A stretch of 64,000 nucleotides of DNA from Candidatus Goldiibacteriota bacterium HGW-Goldbacteria-1 (GCA_002839855.1 PGYV01000006.1:62001-126000); one strand, 5' to 3'; positions 52,372-61,821 are shown, counted from the stretch's first letter. Made by a program: numbers and translations. Notes: generated by a model not told the origin, from the sequence alone.

Positions 52372-53595
52372 ATGGCAAAACTTTCACTGGCAGACCTTAA
52401 CGAAACGGATCTTAAAGGAAAAAGGGTTTTCATGAGGGTGGACTTTAACGTCCCGCTTGATACTGACAGAAAGATCACATCTGACAACAGAATAAAAGCC
52501 GCCATACCTTCAATTAAATATATTATAGAAAAGGGCGGAAAACTTATCCTTGCATCACACCTTGGCAGGCCAAAAGGCGAAAAGAAACCTGAATTCTCGC
52601 TTGATGTCTGCGCGAAAAAATTAGCTGAACTCATAGGAAAAGACGTTACATTTGTAAATGACTGCGTCGGGCCGCAGGTAAAAACAGCCGTGGATTCAAT
52701 GAAAGAAGGGGATGTAATACTTCTTGAAAATCTGCGGTTTTACAAACAGGAAGAAAAGAACGACGCTGAATTTTCAAAACAGCTTGCGGAAAACGCGGAC
52801 ATTTACGTTAATGACGCATTCGGAACCGCACACAGGGCGCACGCTTCCACAGAGGGCATGACTAAATTTGTAAAAAAATCAGCAGCAGGATTTTTAATGG
52901 AAAAAGAACTTAAATTCCTGGGCGAAATGCTTGAAAACCCTAAAAAACCCTTTATTGCAATACTTGGCGGCGCCAAAGTAAGCGACAAAATAATGGTAAT
53001 TGAAAACCTTTTAAGCAAAGTGGACGGGCTTATAATCGGCGGAGGAATGGCATATACATTCTTAAGGGCTAAAGGGCGTGAAATCGGCGATTCTTTATGC
53101 GAAAAAGATAAGGTTAACACGGCAAAAGAAATAATGAAGACCGCGCTGGATAAAAATGTGGCTATCTATCTTCCCATTGACCACATTGTGGCAAAGACAC
53201 CGCAGTCGGGCGAGGATTTTATGACCGCGTTGAAAACAGCCGAGTACAAAGAAGTATTAAGGGACTCAATTGACGACGGCTGGGAAGGCGTTGACATCGG
53301 AAAGAACACAATAGAAAAATTCAGAAATATCATATCTAAATCAAAAACTATTTTCTGGAACGGCCCAATGGGTGTTTTTGAAGTGGAACAGTTCTCCAAA
53401 GGCACGCTTGAAGTGGGCAAAGCGCTTGCGGAATCCGGCGCAGTAACAGTGGTAGGCGGCGGAGATTCAGCATCCGCAATCAAAAAACTTAAGCTTTCAG
53501 ATAAAATGACACACGTCTCAACCGGCGGCGGAGCTTCAATGGAATTTGTTGAAGGCAAAGAATTACCCGGCGTGGCTGCTTTAACAAACAAATAA
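52372..53595 (+). CDS. pgk: Phosphoglycerate kinase
   Basis: Transfers the acyl phosphate of 1,3-bisphosphoglycerate to ADP. Two-lobed enzyme of 407 residues. The substrate-binding RVDFNVPLD, SHLGRPKG and the basic ENLRFY are present, and the nucleotide lobe has GGAKVSDKI, IGGGMAYTFL and VVGGGDSA with THVSTGGGASMEF. The ribosome site GAGGTGCAGG lies before ATG 52372. tpiA follows after 30 nt. Confidence 0.97.
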   Translation: MAKLSLADLNETDLKGKRVFMRVDFNVPLDTDRKITSDNRIKAAIPSIKYIIEKGGKLILASHLGRPKGEKKPEFSLDVCAKKLAELIGKDVTFVNDCVGPQVKTAVDSMKEGDVILLENLRFYKQEEKNDAEFSKQLAENADIYVNDAFGTAHRAHASTEGMTKFVKKSAAGFLMEKELKFLGEMLENPKKPFIAILGGAKVSDKIMVIENLLSKVDGLIIGGGMAYTFLRAKGREIGDSLCEKDKVNTAKEIMKTALDKNVAIYLPIDHIVAKTPQSGEDFMTALKTAEYKEVLRDSIDDGWEGVDIGKNTIEKFRNIISKSKTIFWNGPMGVFEVEQFSKGTLEVGKALAESGAVTVVGGGDSASAIKKLKLSDKMTHVSTGGGASMEFVEGKELPGVAALTNK

Positions 53596-53625
53596 TAAAC
53601 TAAAAACATTTTACGGAGGAATAAA

Positions 53626-54387
53626 TTGAGAATACCGATAATTGCAGGAAACTGGAAGATGTACAAGGATCTTGAAGAATCAAAAACGCTGGCAGAAAGC
53701 TTAAAGAATTGCTTAAAGGACGTAAACCCGGAAGAAACAGAAGTGGCAATCTGCCCCACGTTTACCAACCTGGCATCTGTTAACGAAATAATCAAAGGTT
53801 CCAACATCAAACTTGGCGCCCAGAACATGTATCCAAAACAGGAAGGCGCATTTACAGGCGAAATTTCACCTTTGATGCTTCGTTCCGTTGGCTGTCATTA
53901 TGTAATTATAGGCCATTCAGAACGCAGACAGTTTTTTGGCGAAACAAACAGTTCTGTGAATGAAAAAGTAAAAGTGGCTTTTGAATACGCGCTTGTTCCT
54001 ATAATGTGTGTGGGCGAAACCCTGGAACAGCGTGAAAACGGCACAACCAACACAATTGTAAAAGCTCAGGTTGTGGATGGGCTTAAAGACATACCAAAAG
54101 AAAAAGCCAAAAATATAGTAATAGCTTATGAACCTGTATGGGCGATAGGCACAGGAAAAGTAGCGACAAAAGAACAGGCACAGGAAGTACACGCCATGAT
54201 TCGCGGCGAACTTAAAAGCATTTATGACGAAGCTACCGCGAATTCAATAAGAATACAGTACGGCGGAAGCGTAAAACCTGACAATGTAAAAGAACTGATG
54301 GCACAGCCGGATATAGACGGCGCCCTTGTAGGCGGCGCGGCATTGAAAGTTGATTCTTTTGAAGCCATAGTTAAATTCAAAAAGTAA
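53626..54387 (+). CDS. tpiA: Triosephosphate isomerase
   Basis: Interconverts dihydroxyacetone phosphate and glyceraldehyde-3-phosphate. TIM barrel of 253 residues with catalytic K11 (AGNWKMYK), the His of IIGHSERRQFF, and the Glu of AYEPVWAIGTGKVA followed by the flexible loop. The TTG start at 53626 follows GGAGGAA. secG starts 14 nt after the stop. Confidence 0.97.
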   Translation: MRIPIIAGNWKMYKDLEESKTLAESLKNCLKDVNPEETEVAICPTFTNLASVNEIIKGSNIKLGAQNMYPKQEGAFTGEISPLMLRSVGCHYVIIGHSERRQFFGETNSSVNEKVKVAFEYALVPIMCVGETLEQRENGTTNTIVKAQVVDGLKDIPKEKAKNIVIAYEPVWAIGTGKVATKEQAQEVHAMIRGELKSIYDEATANSIRIQYGGSVKPDNVKELMAQPDIDGALVGGAALKVDSFEAIVKFKK

Positions 54388-54401
54388 AAGGAGCCATATA
54401 A

Positions 54402-54743
54402 ATGCTGTATAACATTCTGCTTGTAGTACACGTAATAAACGCACTTCTGCTGATAATAATAGTCCTTCTTCAGACAGGAAAAGGCGCGGATGTGGGTTTT
54501 GCTTTTGGCGCGGGCGCTGCTAATACCATGTTTGGCGCGGGTGGAAGCAAGAATTTTATCACCAAAGCCACAATTTTTGTGGCTATATTATTCATGGTCA
54601 CATCACTTACACTTGCCCTTTTTCAGGCAAAAAGGTCAGGCAACTACAGCGGAGTTCTTGATTCTGTAAAACAGTCGGAATCAGCTGTTCCGGCGCAGGC
54701 GCCCATATCTGAAGCACCTGTAGTTCCGGTAGAAAACAAATAA
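54402..54743 (+). CDS. secG: Preprotein translocase subunit SecG
   Basis: Small two-helix subunit of the SecYEG channel. Helix 1 (ILLVVHVINALLLIIIVLLQ) is followed by the diagnostic QTGKGADVGFAFGAGAANTMFG loop, helix 2 (ATIFVAILFMVTSLTLALF) and a Pro/Ala/Glu-rich tail. The product is 113 residues. tpiA-secG is a very common order. A strong terminator follows. Confidence 0.95.
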   Translation: MLYNILLVVHVINALLLIIIVLLQTGKGADVGFAFGAGAANTMFGAGGSKNFITKATIFVAILFMVTSLTLALFQAKRSGNYSGVLDSVKQSESAVPAQAPISEAPVVPVENK

Positions 54744-54758
54744 GAAGAAGTTTATAAC

Positions 54759-54792
54759 AAAAAGGCCGCGTTAAGATAACGCGGCCTTTTTT
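54759..54792 (+). terminator. Intrinsic terminator of the gap-pgk-tpiA-secG operon
   Basis: Perfect 15-bp stem including GGCCGCGTTA/TAACGCGGCC, AGA loop, T6. The A-rich left arm allows bidirectional action. Confidence 0.93.
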
Positions 54793-54823
54793 ATTAATAT
54801 CCTTATTAAAAAGAAGGTGGCGT

Positions 54824-56452
54824 GTGATAAAAATAGTCCTTGGAGTATTAACGGCTGTTATCCTTATTTCCGGATGTTCTAAAAAAGAATCCTACACACT
54901 TAAGGGCACTTATACCGATGCACCCGCTTACGGCGATATGCTTATTGATACATCCACAGGCGAACCTGCCATTCTAAACCCCGTACTGGCTTCAGATTCC
55001 GCGTCAGCAGCCATAAACGACCTGGTCTTTAACGGCCTTGTTAAATTTGATAAAAGTCTTAATCTGGTCGGAGACCTTGCGGATAAATGGAAGATTAAAG
55101 ACGGCGGGCTGACCATAATATTTCACCTAAAAAATAACGTTAAATGGCATGACGGAGTGTCATTTACCGCCAAAGACGTAAAATTTACATATGACGCTTA
55201 TATGGCGCCCGATACAAAAACCTCTTACAGAAGCCTTTTTGAACCGGTAAAAAGCGTCAGAATAATTGATGATTTTACCCTGGAAGTACTGTATAAAAAA
55301 CCATTTGCACCCGCTTTGCAATACTGGGGCACGGGAATACTTCCGGCGCACCTGTTTGCCGGCATTGACATAAACACCGCGTCTTTTAACCGCACACCCG
55401 TCGGCACAGGGCCATATATTTTTAAGAACTGGAAAACCGGACGTTCTTTAGAGCTTATATCAAACAAAACACATTTTGACGGCTCGCCTTACATTACAAA
55501 TTATATGTTACGTATAATACCTGACCAGTCCGTTCAGTTTATGAACCTGCAGTCCGGTGACGCGGACATGATGGAACTTTCTTCAGATTTGTATTTTACA
55601 AAAGCAAATACTGAATATTTTAATAAAAACTTTAACAAATTTGTTGTTCCCGCCTTTCTGTACACGTATATAGGATATAATCAGGAAAACCCAATTTTTG
55701 CTTCCGTTAAAACGCGGCAGGCATTAAGTTATGCCATTAACACGGCAGAGATAATAAAAAACGTCCGCAGGGGAATGGCAAGGCCTATAAGCGGGCCGTT
55801 TATCCCCGGTTCATATGCTTATGATGAAAGTGTAAAACCTTATGAATACAACCCGGAAAAAGCCGCGCAGCTTTTAAAAGAAGACGGCTGGGTTAAAGGT
55901 GATGACGGCTTCCTGACCAGACAGGGCATACCATTTGAATTCACCCTTGCCACCAATCAGGGCAATAAAGAACGCGAGGAAATAGCCGCAATTGCCCAGC
56001 AGGAATTTTCAAAACTTGGCATCAAGGTTCATGTGCGCGTCCTGGCATGGAATATATTCATAACCGATTTCATAAATAAAAAGAAGTTTGACGCGGTTGT
56101 AATGGGGTGGAGCCTTACACGCGACCCTGACTGCTATGACATCTGGCACTCTTCAAAAACAAACGAAGGAGAGTTTAACTTTGTGGGTTATAAAAACCGG
56201 CAGGTGGACAGGCTTCTGGAAGACGGAAGGTCCACATACGATACAGAGAAAAGAAAGGTAATTTACAGAAAAATACACTCCCTTATAGCAAAAGACGCGC
56301 CATATACCTTTATTTATTCGCCGTACACGCTTCCCGTCATACACAAAAGAATACACGGAATAAAACCGGAAGCCGCAGGAATAGGATATAACTTTACAAA
56401 ATGGTATGTGCCCTCTGAACTTCAAAAATACAGAATTGCGCTTGAAAAATAA
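54824..56452 (+). CDS. Peptide/nickel-type ABC transporter substrate-binding lipoprotein
   Basis: SBP family 5 lipoprotein of 542 residues. Lipobox ISGCS (Cys about residue 18) anchors it to the membrane. Typical OppA/DppA stretches include NPVLASDSASAAINDLVFNGLVKFD, KDVKFTYDAYM, PVGTGPYIFKNWKTG and PEKAAQLLKEDGW. It would capture oligopeptides or other solutes. No permease or ATPase genes are next to it, so its transporter is elsewhere or it works as a receptor. The GTG start at 54824 follows AAGGTGG. It is monocistronic after the terminator. Confidence 0.92.
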   Translation: MIKIVLGVLTAVILISGCSKKESYTLKGTYTDAPAYGDMLIDTSTGEPAILNPVLASDSASAAINDLVFNGLVKFDKSLNLVGDLADKWKIKDGGLTIIFHLKNNVKWHDGVSFTAKDVKFTYDAYMAPDTKTSYRSLFEPVKSVRIIDDFTLEVLYKKPFAPALQYWGTGILPAHLFAGIDINTASFNRTPVGTGPYIFKNWKTGRSLELISNKTHFDGSPYITNYMLRIIPDQSVQFMNLQSGDADMMELSSDLYFTKANTEYFNKNFNKFVVPAFLYTYIGYNQENPIFASVKTRQALSYAINTAEIIKNVRRGMARPISGPFIPGSYAYDESVKPYEYNPEKAAQLLKEDGWVKGDDGFLTRQGIPFEFTLATNQGNKEREEIAAIAQQEFSKLGIKVHVRVLAWNIFITDFINKKKFDAVVMGWSLTRDPDCYDIWHSSKTNEGEFNFVGYKNRQVDRLLEDGRSTYDTEKRKVIYRKIHSLIAKDAPYTFIYSPYTLPVIHKRIHGIKPEAAGIGYNFTKWYVPSELQKYRIALEK

Positions 56453-56471
56453 TTTGAATTTTACGGGATTA

Positions 56472-56480
56472 TGTTATAAT
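56472..56480 (+). promoter_or_regulatory. Extended -10 promoter of the second PilZ gene
   Basis: TGTTATAAT: a perfect TATAAT (56475-56480) with the upstream TG of an extended -10 box. A weak TTTGAA lies 16 bp upstream. Confidence 0.6.
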
Positions 56481-56508
56481 AATAAAAATTTAAAAAGGGG
56501 TATAAAAG

Positions 56509-56844
56509 ATGGCAAAAGGCAAATTATATCTTGAAAAAAGGAAACAAAAAAGAGTAGAGAAAAATTATGAAATAAACTATATGCTTGTCCCTACCGAATT
56601 TACAACACAAATTAAAAGGGCAATGGGTTTTAGTAAGGACTTAAGCACAGGCGGGGTAAGGGTGGAAGGCGACATCATAGGCAAACCCGGCGACATTATT
56701 AAAGCAGAACTTATAAAACCTGATGCTAATTTTACGGTTTTCGCCGAGATTAAATGGGTCAAAGCATCAGAACGCCAGTTTGGCGTCGCGTTTTTGTCAT
56801 TAAAAGCCCACGACGAAGAAGCGCTTGAAGAAATGATGGAATAA
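56509..56844 (+). CDS. PilZ-domain protein
   Basis: Second c-di-GMP receptor-type protein, 111 residues. RxxxR is R11 and R15 (RKQKR), and D-x-S-x-x-G is D44, S46 and G49 (KDLSTGGV). The layout is nearly the same as the PilZ protein at 48466, but sequence identity is low and control is by an ordinary promoter. It has no output domain, so it must act by binding a partner. AAAGGGG precedes ATG 56509. Confidence 0.9.
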   Translation: MAKGKLYLEKRKQKRVEKNYEINYMLVPTEFTTQIKRAMGFSKDLSTGGVRVEGDIIGKPGDIIKAELIKPDANFTVFAEIKWVKASERQFGVAFLSLKAHDEEALEEMME

Positions 56845-56871
56845 AATTAATCCGGGCTGCCCGATTTTATT

Positions 56872-57834
56872 TTAAATATCGCAGGAAATACAGTGGTCAA
56901 ATTCCTCTGATTCAAGCTGAATTGTTGAATGGCAGATTTTAAACTCTCCCGCAAGTATGATATTTATACCGTGTATTATCGCGTCCGCGTTTTTTAAATT
57001 ATCTTTTGGCACGGCCACGTGGGCGTCAAAAACCACTTTCCCGGGCGATATTTCCCACATATGGATGTGATGCACGTCAATTATCCCAAGGGAGGTTTCT
57101 TCTTTCAACCTCTGCTTTATCTTTTTGTCATCTAAATTTTTTGGGGCGCCCTGCATAAGTATGTTAAGGGTTTCCATAAGGATGCTAAAACTCTCTTTGG
57201 CAATGTAAACTGCAATTATTACTGATATTGCCGCGTCAAGAATATACCACGGCTTGAACATAAGGATAATTGCGGTTACTATTACCGCGACAGAAGAAAT
57301 AGTATCCGCCATCAGGTGTAAAAACGCGCTTTTTATGTTTATATTTTCTTTGGCGTCTTTAAACAGTAATAATACCGAAATTCCGTTGCCCAAAAGGCCA
57401 ATAGCGGCAATTGCCAGCATTAGACCCACTTTAATGGGCTGCGGATGCTGAAACCTTTCTATGGCTTCAAATATGATGTACCCGCAGACAAAGAATAAAG
57501 CCAGCACATTAATTAAAGCCGCAAGTATTTCAGCCCGCTTATACCCGTAAGTCTTGCTTAAACTTTTGGTTTTTTTACCTATCAATATGGCTATATAGGA
57601 GATAATAAGCGATATGACATCTGACAGGTTATGAAAGGCATCTGATAAAAGGGCAAGGGAACCGGATAAAATACCGCCTATAATTTCCGCCGCTGTGATT
57701 CCAGCGTTGATAATAATGCTTAATACAAGGCCTTTTTCACCCTGTACGTGATGGTGGTGATGCCCGTGGCTATGATTATGATCATGGCCTTCGTGTGAAT
57801 GGTTATGCTCTTCGTGGCTGTGTTCGTCAGACAT
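56872..57834 (-). CDS. Cation diffusion facilitator (zinc/cadmium/cobalt exporter)
   Basis: Inner-membrane metal-proton antiporter of the CzcD/ZitB group, 320 residues. The N-terminus is His-rich (15 His in the first 30 residues), a likely metal sensor or buffer. Six helices follow with the metal sites SDAFHNLSDV (helix 2) and HLMADTISS (helix 5). A C-terminal cytoplasmic domain has IDVHHIHMWEI and ending CISC. Its start lies 65 nt beyond the tRNA gene on the same strand. AGGAG (complement) precedes ATG 57834. Confidence 0.95.
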   Translation of the reverse strand: MSDEHSHEEHNHSHEGHDHNHSHGHHHHHVQGEKGLVLSIIINAGITAAEIIGGILSGSLALLSDAFHNLSDVISLIISYIAILIGKKTKSLSKTYGYKRAEILAALINVLALFFVCGYIIFEAIERFQHPQPIKVGLMLAIAAIGLLGNGISVLLLFKDAKENINIKSAFLHLMADTISSVAVIVTAIILMFKPWYILDAAISVIIAVYIAKESFSILMETLNILMQGAPKNLDDKKIKQRLKEETSLGIIDVHHIHMWEISPGKVVFDAHVAVPKDNLKNADAIIHGINIILAGEFKICHSTIQLESEEFDHCISCDI

Positions 57835-57859
57835 AAAACCTCTCCTTGTCTGTTAAATC

Positions 57860-57934
57860 TGGTACCGCTACGGGGAATCGAACCCCGATTATAGGATTGA
57901 GAACCCTGTGTCCTAACCGTTAGACGATAGCGGC
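57860..57934 (-). tRNA. tRNA-Glu (CTC anticodon)
   Basis: Folds as a 75-nt tRNA including an encoded CCA end. The acceptor stem is GCCGCTA/TAGCGGT, the D arm is TCGTCTAACGGTTAGGAC, and the anticodon loop TTCTCAA reads GAG codons. The T arm GGGGTTCGATTCCCC is perfect. The anticodon stem has a weak first pair (C-A). A good promoter lies just upstream at 57957-57985. Confidence 0.93.
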
Positions 57935-57956
57935 ATATGGTTTAATCAGATAAATA

Positions 57957-57985
57957 CTTATATAACAGGTAAAATGCTTTGTCAA
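57957..57985 (-). promoter_or_regulatory. Promoter of tRNA-Glu
   Basis: On the minus strand: TTGACA (57985-57980), 17-bp spacer, TATAAG (57962-57957). It may also feed the CDF exporter gene behind the tRNA. Confidence 0.75.
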
Positions 57986-57992
57986 CGGGTAT

Positions 57993-58796
57993 TTAATCCG
58001 TGCAATTTTTGCCGGTATTTTTTACATGAACTCCGATAAAAATTAAAAATACGCCCAGCCACTGAAAAACGTTCAGTGATTCCTGAAAACAAACCACTCC
58101 GCCAATCACCGGAACAACTATGGAGTTTGCGGCAAAAAACGGAATTATGCGGATAGCCCTGTCTTTTGTATATGAAAACTGCAGAATTATGAAGGCTACA
58201 GCGCCTATAATAAGCCAGGTATAAAAAAACGGATTTAAAAAAACAGAAGCCGAATTTAACGGATTTGATGTGGTCACTTTCTGAAACAGAGTAATAAACC
58301 CGGCCAAAGACCCGGCAAAGCCGCCTAAAACAACACCTGTCATCTTTTCCGCCTTAAACGCAAAAAGCGCTATAAGAATATAACCCAGAACAACCGCTGC
58401 AAGATACGTATATAATAAAAACAAATTTATAAAAGATTCAATCGCTTCACCCCTTGAAAAAATACCTATAAGCACCGAACCGCCAAGTATCAAAACTACA
58501 CCCGCCAGTTCATTAGCCTTAATTTCTTCCTTCATAACAAAATGCGAAAATAAAATCAACGCGGCAAGGCCGGTTCCGGACATGGCCCCCACTATCGAAA
58601 CCCCGCCAAGGGAAGTTGCGTACATAAAAATAAAAGGGGTGGTGGCCATAAGGCACGACCCAAATAACCATATGCTTAAACCTTTTGCCTTTTCAGAACG
58701 GCGGGTATCAAGGCCTATTTTTTGAAGCGCCTGGGAAATACTGTTTATAGAACTTCCCGCGAAAGTTATTATAATAGAAAGTATCTGCTCGTTCAT
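57993..58796 (-). CDS. DMT-superfamily transporter, NIPA-like
   Basis: Membrane protein of 267 residues with nine or so helices. The N-terminal FAGSSINSISQALQKIGL and the mid-region SGTGLAALILFSHFVMKEEIKANELAGVVLILGGSVLIG resemble the NIPA magnesium-transporter group and EamA proteins. The second half has FQESLNVFQWLGVFLIFIGV. It probably moves Mg2+ or a small metabolite; the substrate is not certain. ATG 58796 has a weak ribosome site (AAGGA). It stands alone, upstream of the tRNA gene on the same strand. Confidence 0.82.
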   Translation of the reverse strand: MNEQILSIIITFAGSSINSISQALQKIGLDTRRSEKAKGLSIWLFGSCLMATTPFIFMYATSLGGVSIVGAMSGTGLAALILFSHFVMKEEIKANELAGVVLILGGSVLIGIFSRGEAIESFINLFLLYTYLAAVVLGYILIALFAFKAEKMTGVVLGGFAGSLAGFITLFQKVTTSNPLNSASVFLNPFFYTWLIIGAVAFIILQFSYTKDRAIRIIPFFAANSIVVPVIGGVVCFQESLNVFQWLGVFLIFIGVHVKNTGKNCTD

Positions 58797-58966
58797 TTAA
58801 TATCCTTTTAAATTTTTTATATTATTAATTATACCAAAGCCGCCGCATTAAACCGCCTGTTTTTTAATTTAAATTACCTTATGCAAAATACCATTTAACA
58901 ATCAGCCTCATTTTTGTTATTATAAATAATCAAATCTGATCAGGCAAATTAATCAAGGGAGCAAAC

Positions 58967-59509
58967 ATGGAAAAAATAAAGATGGTGGCAGCCAGAATAA
59001 AGACGCTTAGGGAAATTGCGGGAAAAAGCATTCCGGATACGGCCAAATTGCTTGAAGTTACAGATGAACAGTATTCAAAATACGAGAACGGGCAGAGTGA
59101 CATCCCCATAAGTTTTTTATACGCGGCATCACGTGTATTTAATGTGGAACTTACGGCAATTCTGACAGGTGAAGAACCGCGCCTTCACAGGTACAGCGTG
59201 GTAAGAAAAGGCACCGGCCCTTCTGTTGAACGCAAAAAAGAGTACACATACAGCGATTTGGCATACAACTTTATACATAAAAAAATGGAAGTTTTTGAAG
59301 TTAAAGCGGGGCAGACAATGCCAAAGACACTTAACAAACATACCGGGCAGGAATTTAATTTTATACTGGAAGGAACCCTTAAAATAATAATAGAAAACAA
59401 CGAAATAATCCTCAACGAAGGCGATTCCATATTTTTTGACTCCGGACACGCTCACGCAATGTGCGCGACCGGCGGCAGGGACGCAAGGTTTCTTGCGGTG
59501 ATAATATGA
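58967..59509 (+). CDS. XRE-family regulator with cupin domain
   Basis: A two-domain regulator of 180 residues: an N-terminal helix-turn-helix (residues 6-65; RIKTLREIAGKSIPDTAKL, YSKYENGQSDIP) and a C-terminal cupin (about 100-180; GQEFNFILEGTLKII, LNEGDSIFFDSGHAHAM). It ends in a 4-nt ATGA overlap with an acyl-CoA synthetase. This pairing of cupin regulator and AMP-ligase is known from other bacteria, where the regulator probably senses the ligase substrate or product. GGGAG precedes ATG 58967. Confidence 0.93.
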   Translation: MEKIKMVAARIKTLREIAGKSIPDTAKLLEVTDEQYSKYENGQSDIPISFLYAASRVFNVELTAILTGEEPRLHRYSVVRKGTGPSVERKKEYTYSDLAYNFIHKKMEVFEVKAGQTMPKTLNKHTGQEFNFILEGTLKIIIENNEIILNEGDSIFFDSGHAHAMCATGGRDARFLAVII

Positions 59510-61179
59510 GCCATAACCATTCAGCATCTCTCTTAAAACATTTCGTTGACAGGGATTTCACGTCATATGAGGATTTTCGCGATAATTACAGGGTAAAAAT
59601 TCCTGACAATTTTAATTTCGGCTTTGACGTTGTGGATGAAATGGCAGGAATAGCACCCGCCCAAAGGGCGCTTCATTGGATAAACGAAAAAGGGGACACC
59701 GCGTCTTTTACCTTTGCTGATATTAAAAAATACAGCAATAAAGCGGCATCAGCCCTTGTAAAGCTGGGGATTAAAAAAGGCGATCCTGTAATGCTTATCC
59801 TTAAACGCAGGTACGAATTCTGGTTCTTATGCGTGGCGCTTCATAAAATAGGCGCCATATGCATCCCTGCCACACACATGCTTACCGTTAAAGATATCAC
59901 TTACCGCAACAACGCCGCTGATATTAAAATGATTATAACCACCGAAGAAGATGAAACAATCAGTAATGTGGAAGCCGCATCCGCGCATTCACCCACACTT
60001 AAACTTAAAGCCGCATTACATACCGATAAACCCGGCTGGATAAACATCAACACGGCAATTGACGAAGGCAGTGAAAATTTCCAAAGGCCTTCAGGTAATG
60101 ATGTGTCAAAAAACAGCGATTTTTTTCTGACCTACTTTACATCCGGCACCACAGGTATGCCTAAAATGGTTAAACATAATTTCACATATCCGCTGGGGCA
60201 TATACTTACAGCTGCGTACTGGCAGAACGTGATACCGGGCGGCCTTCATCTTACCGTGGCGGATACCGGCTGGGCAAAAGCTGCCTGGGGAAAGATATAC
60301 GGCCAGTGGATTTGCGGGACAGCGGTAATGGTTTATGATTATGACAAATTTGTACCCAAAAAACTGCTTGATGTTGTGGCAGATTCAAAGGTCACCACTT
60401 TCTGCGCTCCGCCTACTATTTACAGATACTTCATTAAGGAAGACCTTACAGGTTATAATTTTTCCGCTTTAAAACACTGCACTGTGGCAGGCGAGCCCTT
60501 AAATCCGGAAGTATATAACCAGTTTTTAAAACAGACCGGGCATAAAATAAAGGAAGGCTTTGGCCAGACCGAAACCGTGGTAGCGGTTGCCACCTACCCG
60601 TGGCTTGAACCAAAACCCGGTTCTATGGGAAAACCCACGCCCGGCTTTGATATAGACCTGCTTAACGATGACGATAAACCGTGTGAAGCGGGCGAAGAAG
60701 GCCGGCTTGTAATACGCACGGCAAACGGCAAAGCAGCGGGTATGTTTGATGAATACTACCGCGACGAAGCCCTTACAAAAAAAGTATGGAATAACGGCAT
60801 TTATCAGACCGGCGATATGGCTTACCGGGATGAAGACGGTTATTACTGGTTTGTGGGAAGGGCGGATGACTGCTTTAAAAGTTCCGGATACAGGATAGGG
60901 CCGTTTGAAATTGAAAGCGCGCTGCTTGAACACCCGGCAGTGCTTGAATGTGCTATCACAGCAGTGCCTGACCCTGACCGCGGCCTTGTGGCAAAAGCCA
61001 CAGTGGTGCCGGCAAAAGGCTTCATCGCTTCAGACGAGCTTATAAAAGCACTTCAGGAACACGTAAAAAAAGTCACCGCGCCTTATAAATATCCAAGGAT
61101 AGTTGAATTTGTAAGCGAACTGCCCAAGACAATAAGCGGAAAAATAAGGCGTGTAGAGATAAGAAAATCAGGAAAATAA
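59506..61179 (+). CDS. Acyl/aryl-CoA synthetase (AMP-forming)
   Basis: Adenylate-forming ligase of 557 residues that activates a carboxylic acid with ATP and CoA. The P-loop YFTSGTTGMPKMVKH is clear, as are GFGQTETV, GWAKAAWGK, QTGDMAYRDEDGYYWFVGRADD and the C-terminal catalytic Lys in KTISGKIRR. The closest style is medium-chain or acetyl-CoA-like synthetases (EC 6.2.1). Substrate choice cannot be read. The start is ATG 59506, overlapping the regulator by 4 nt; the frame is open 15 codons upstream but lies inside the regulator. Confidence 0.93.
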   Translation: MSHNHSASLLKHFVDRDFTSYEDFRDNYRVKIPDNFNFGFDVVDEMAGIAPAQRALHWINEKGDTASFTFADIKKYSNKAASALVKLGIKKGDPVMLILKRRYEFWFLCVALHKIGAICIPATHMLTVKDITYRNNAADIKMIITTEEDETISNVEAASAHSPTLKLKAALHTDKPGWININTAIDEGSENFQRPSGNDVSKNSDFFLTYFTSGTTGMPKMVKHNFTYPLGHILTAAYWQNVIPGGLHLTVADTGWAKAAWGKIYGQWICGTAVMVYDYDKFVPKKLLDVVADSKVTTFCAPPTIYRYFIKEDLTGYNFSALKHCTVAGEPLNPEVYNQFLKQTGHKIKEGFGQTETVVAVATYPWLEPKPGSMGKPTPGFDIDLLNDDDKPCEAGEEGRLVIRTANGKAAGMFDEYYRDEALTKKVWNNGIYQTGDMAYRDEDGYYWFVGRADDCFKSSGYRIGPFEIESALLEHPAVLECAITAVPDPDRGLVAKATVVPAKGFIASDELIKALQEHVKKVTAPYKYPRIVEFVSELPKTISGKIRRVEIRKSGK

Positions 61180-61194
61180 AAATTCTTTATTTTG

Positions 61195-61203
61195 TGGTAT
61201 AAT
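61195..61203 (+). promoter_or_regulatory. Extended -10 promoter of the GyrI-like gene
   Basis: TGGTATAAT: TATAAT (61198-61203) with TG one base upstream. No clear -35 box. Confidence 0.55.
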
Positions 61204-61236
61204 CATTTCCGGGAAATTTAAAAACGGAGGGAAATT

Positions 61237-61782
61237 ATGAAAAAAGTATTGGCTGTAACCGGAATAACACTTGGAATTGTTTTAACCGCTTTATTGGGGC
61301 TGCTAATCCACGCAGGGCTGTTCTTTAAAGTTCAGGTAACGGAAGCTTTAAGCGGGCCTTATGTTGTTGTTTATGTTGAACAGACAGGGGATTACGCGAA
61401 AGCAAACAAGGCGGGAATGGATGTTTATCAGACCCTTGTTGCTGAATTCGGGGTAAACCCGACAAAAGGTTTTGGAATTTATTTTGATGACCCAAAGTCA
61501 GTTGCCAAAGAGAAGTTAAGAAGCGAGATTGGATGCATTCTTGAAGGTAATGATATCCAAAAAGCCCCGCTTGTGACTTCTAAATTTAAAGTAAAGATTC
61601 TTGAATCAAAACAGAGCCTTGTTGCGACTCATCCTTTTACAAACCCGCTTTCAATTCTGCTTGGCATTACAAAAGTTTACCCGAAGTTCGCAGAAAAACT
61701 TAAAGGTAAAACAGAAGGCTACACATACAGCATGGAAATTTATGACATGCCGAACAAAACGACCATTTATTTAATGAGATAA
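61237..61782 (+). CDS. Membrane-anchored GyrI-like small-molecule-binding protein
   Basis: An N-terminal helix (residues 5-30, VTGITLGIVLTALLGLLIHAG) is followed by a GyrI/AraC-ligand-binding-like fold (GPYVVVYVEQTGDY, VYQTLVAEFGVNPTKGFGIYFDDP, EIGCILEG, SMEIYDM). The soluble domain of 145 residues probably faces the periplasm and may bind hydrophobic cations or drugs as SOUL/GyrI proteins do. No DNA-binding domain is present. AGGGAAATT follows GGAGG before ATG 61237. A stalk lipoprotein follows after 39 nt. Confidence 0.82.
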   Translation: MKKVLAVTGITLGIVLTALLGLLIHAGLFFKVQVTEALSGPYVVVYVEQTGDYAKANKAGMDVYQTLVAEFGVNPTKGFGIYFDDPKSVAKEKLRSEIGCILEGNDIQKAPLVTSKFKVKILESKQSLVATHPFTNPLSILLGITKVYPKFAEKLKGKTEGYTYSMEIYDMPNKTTIYLMR

Positions 61783-61821
61783 ATAAACAAAATATTCTTT
61801 AATCTAAAAAAGGGAGCTATT

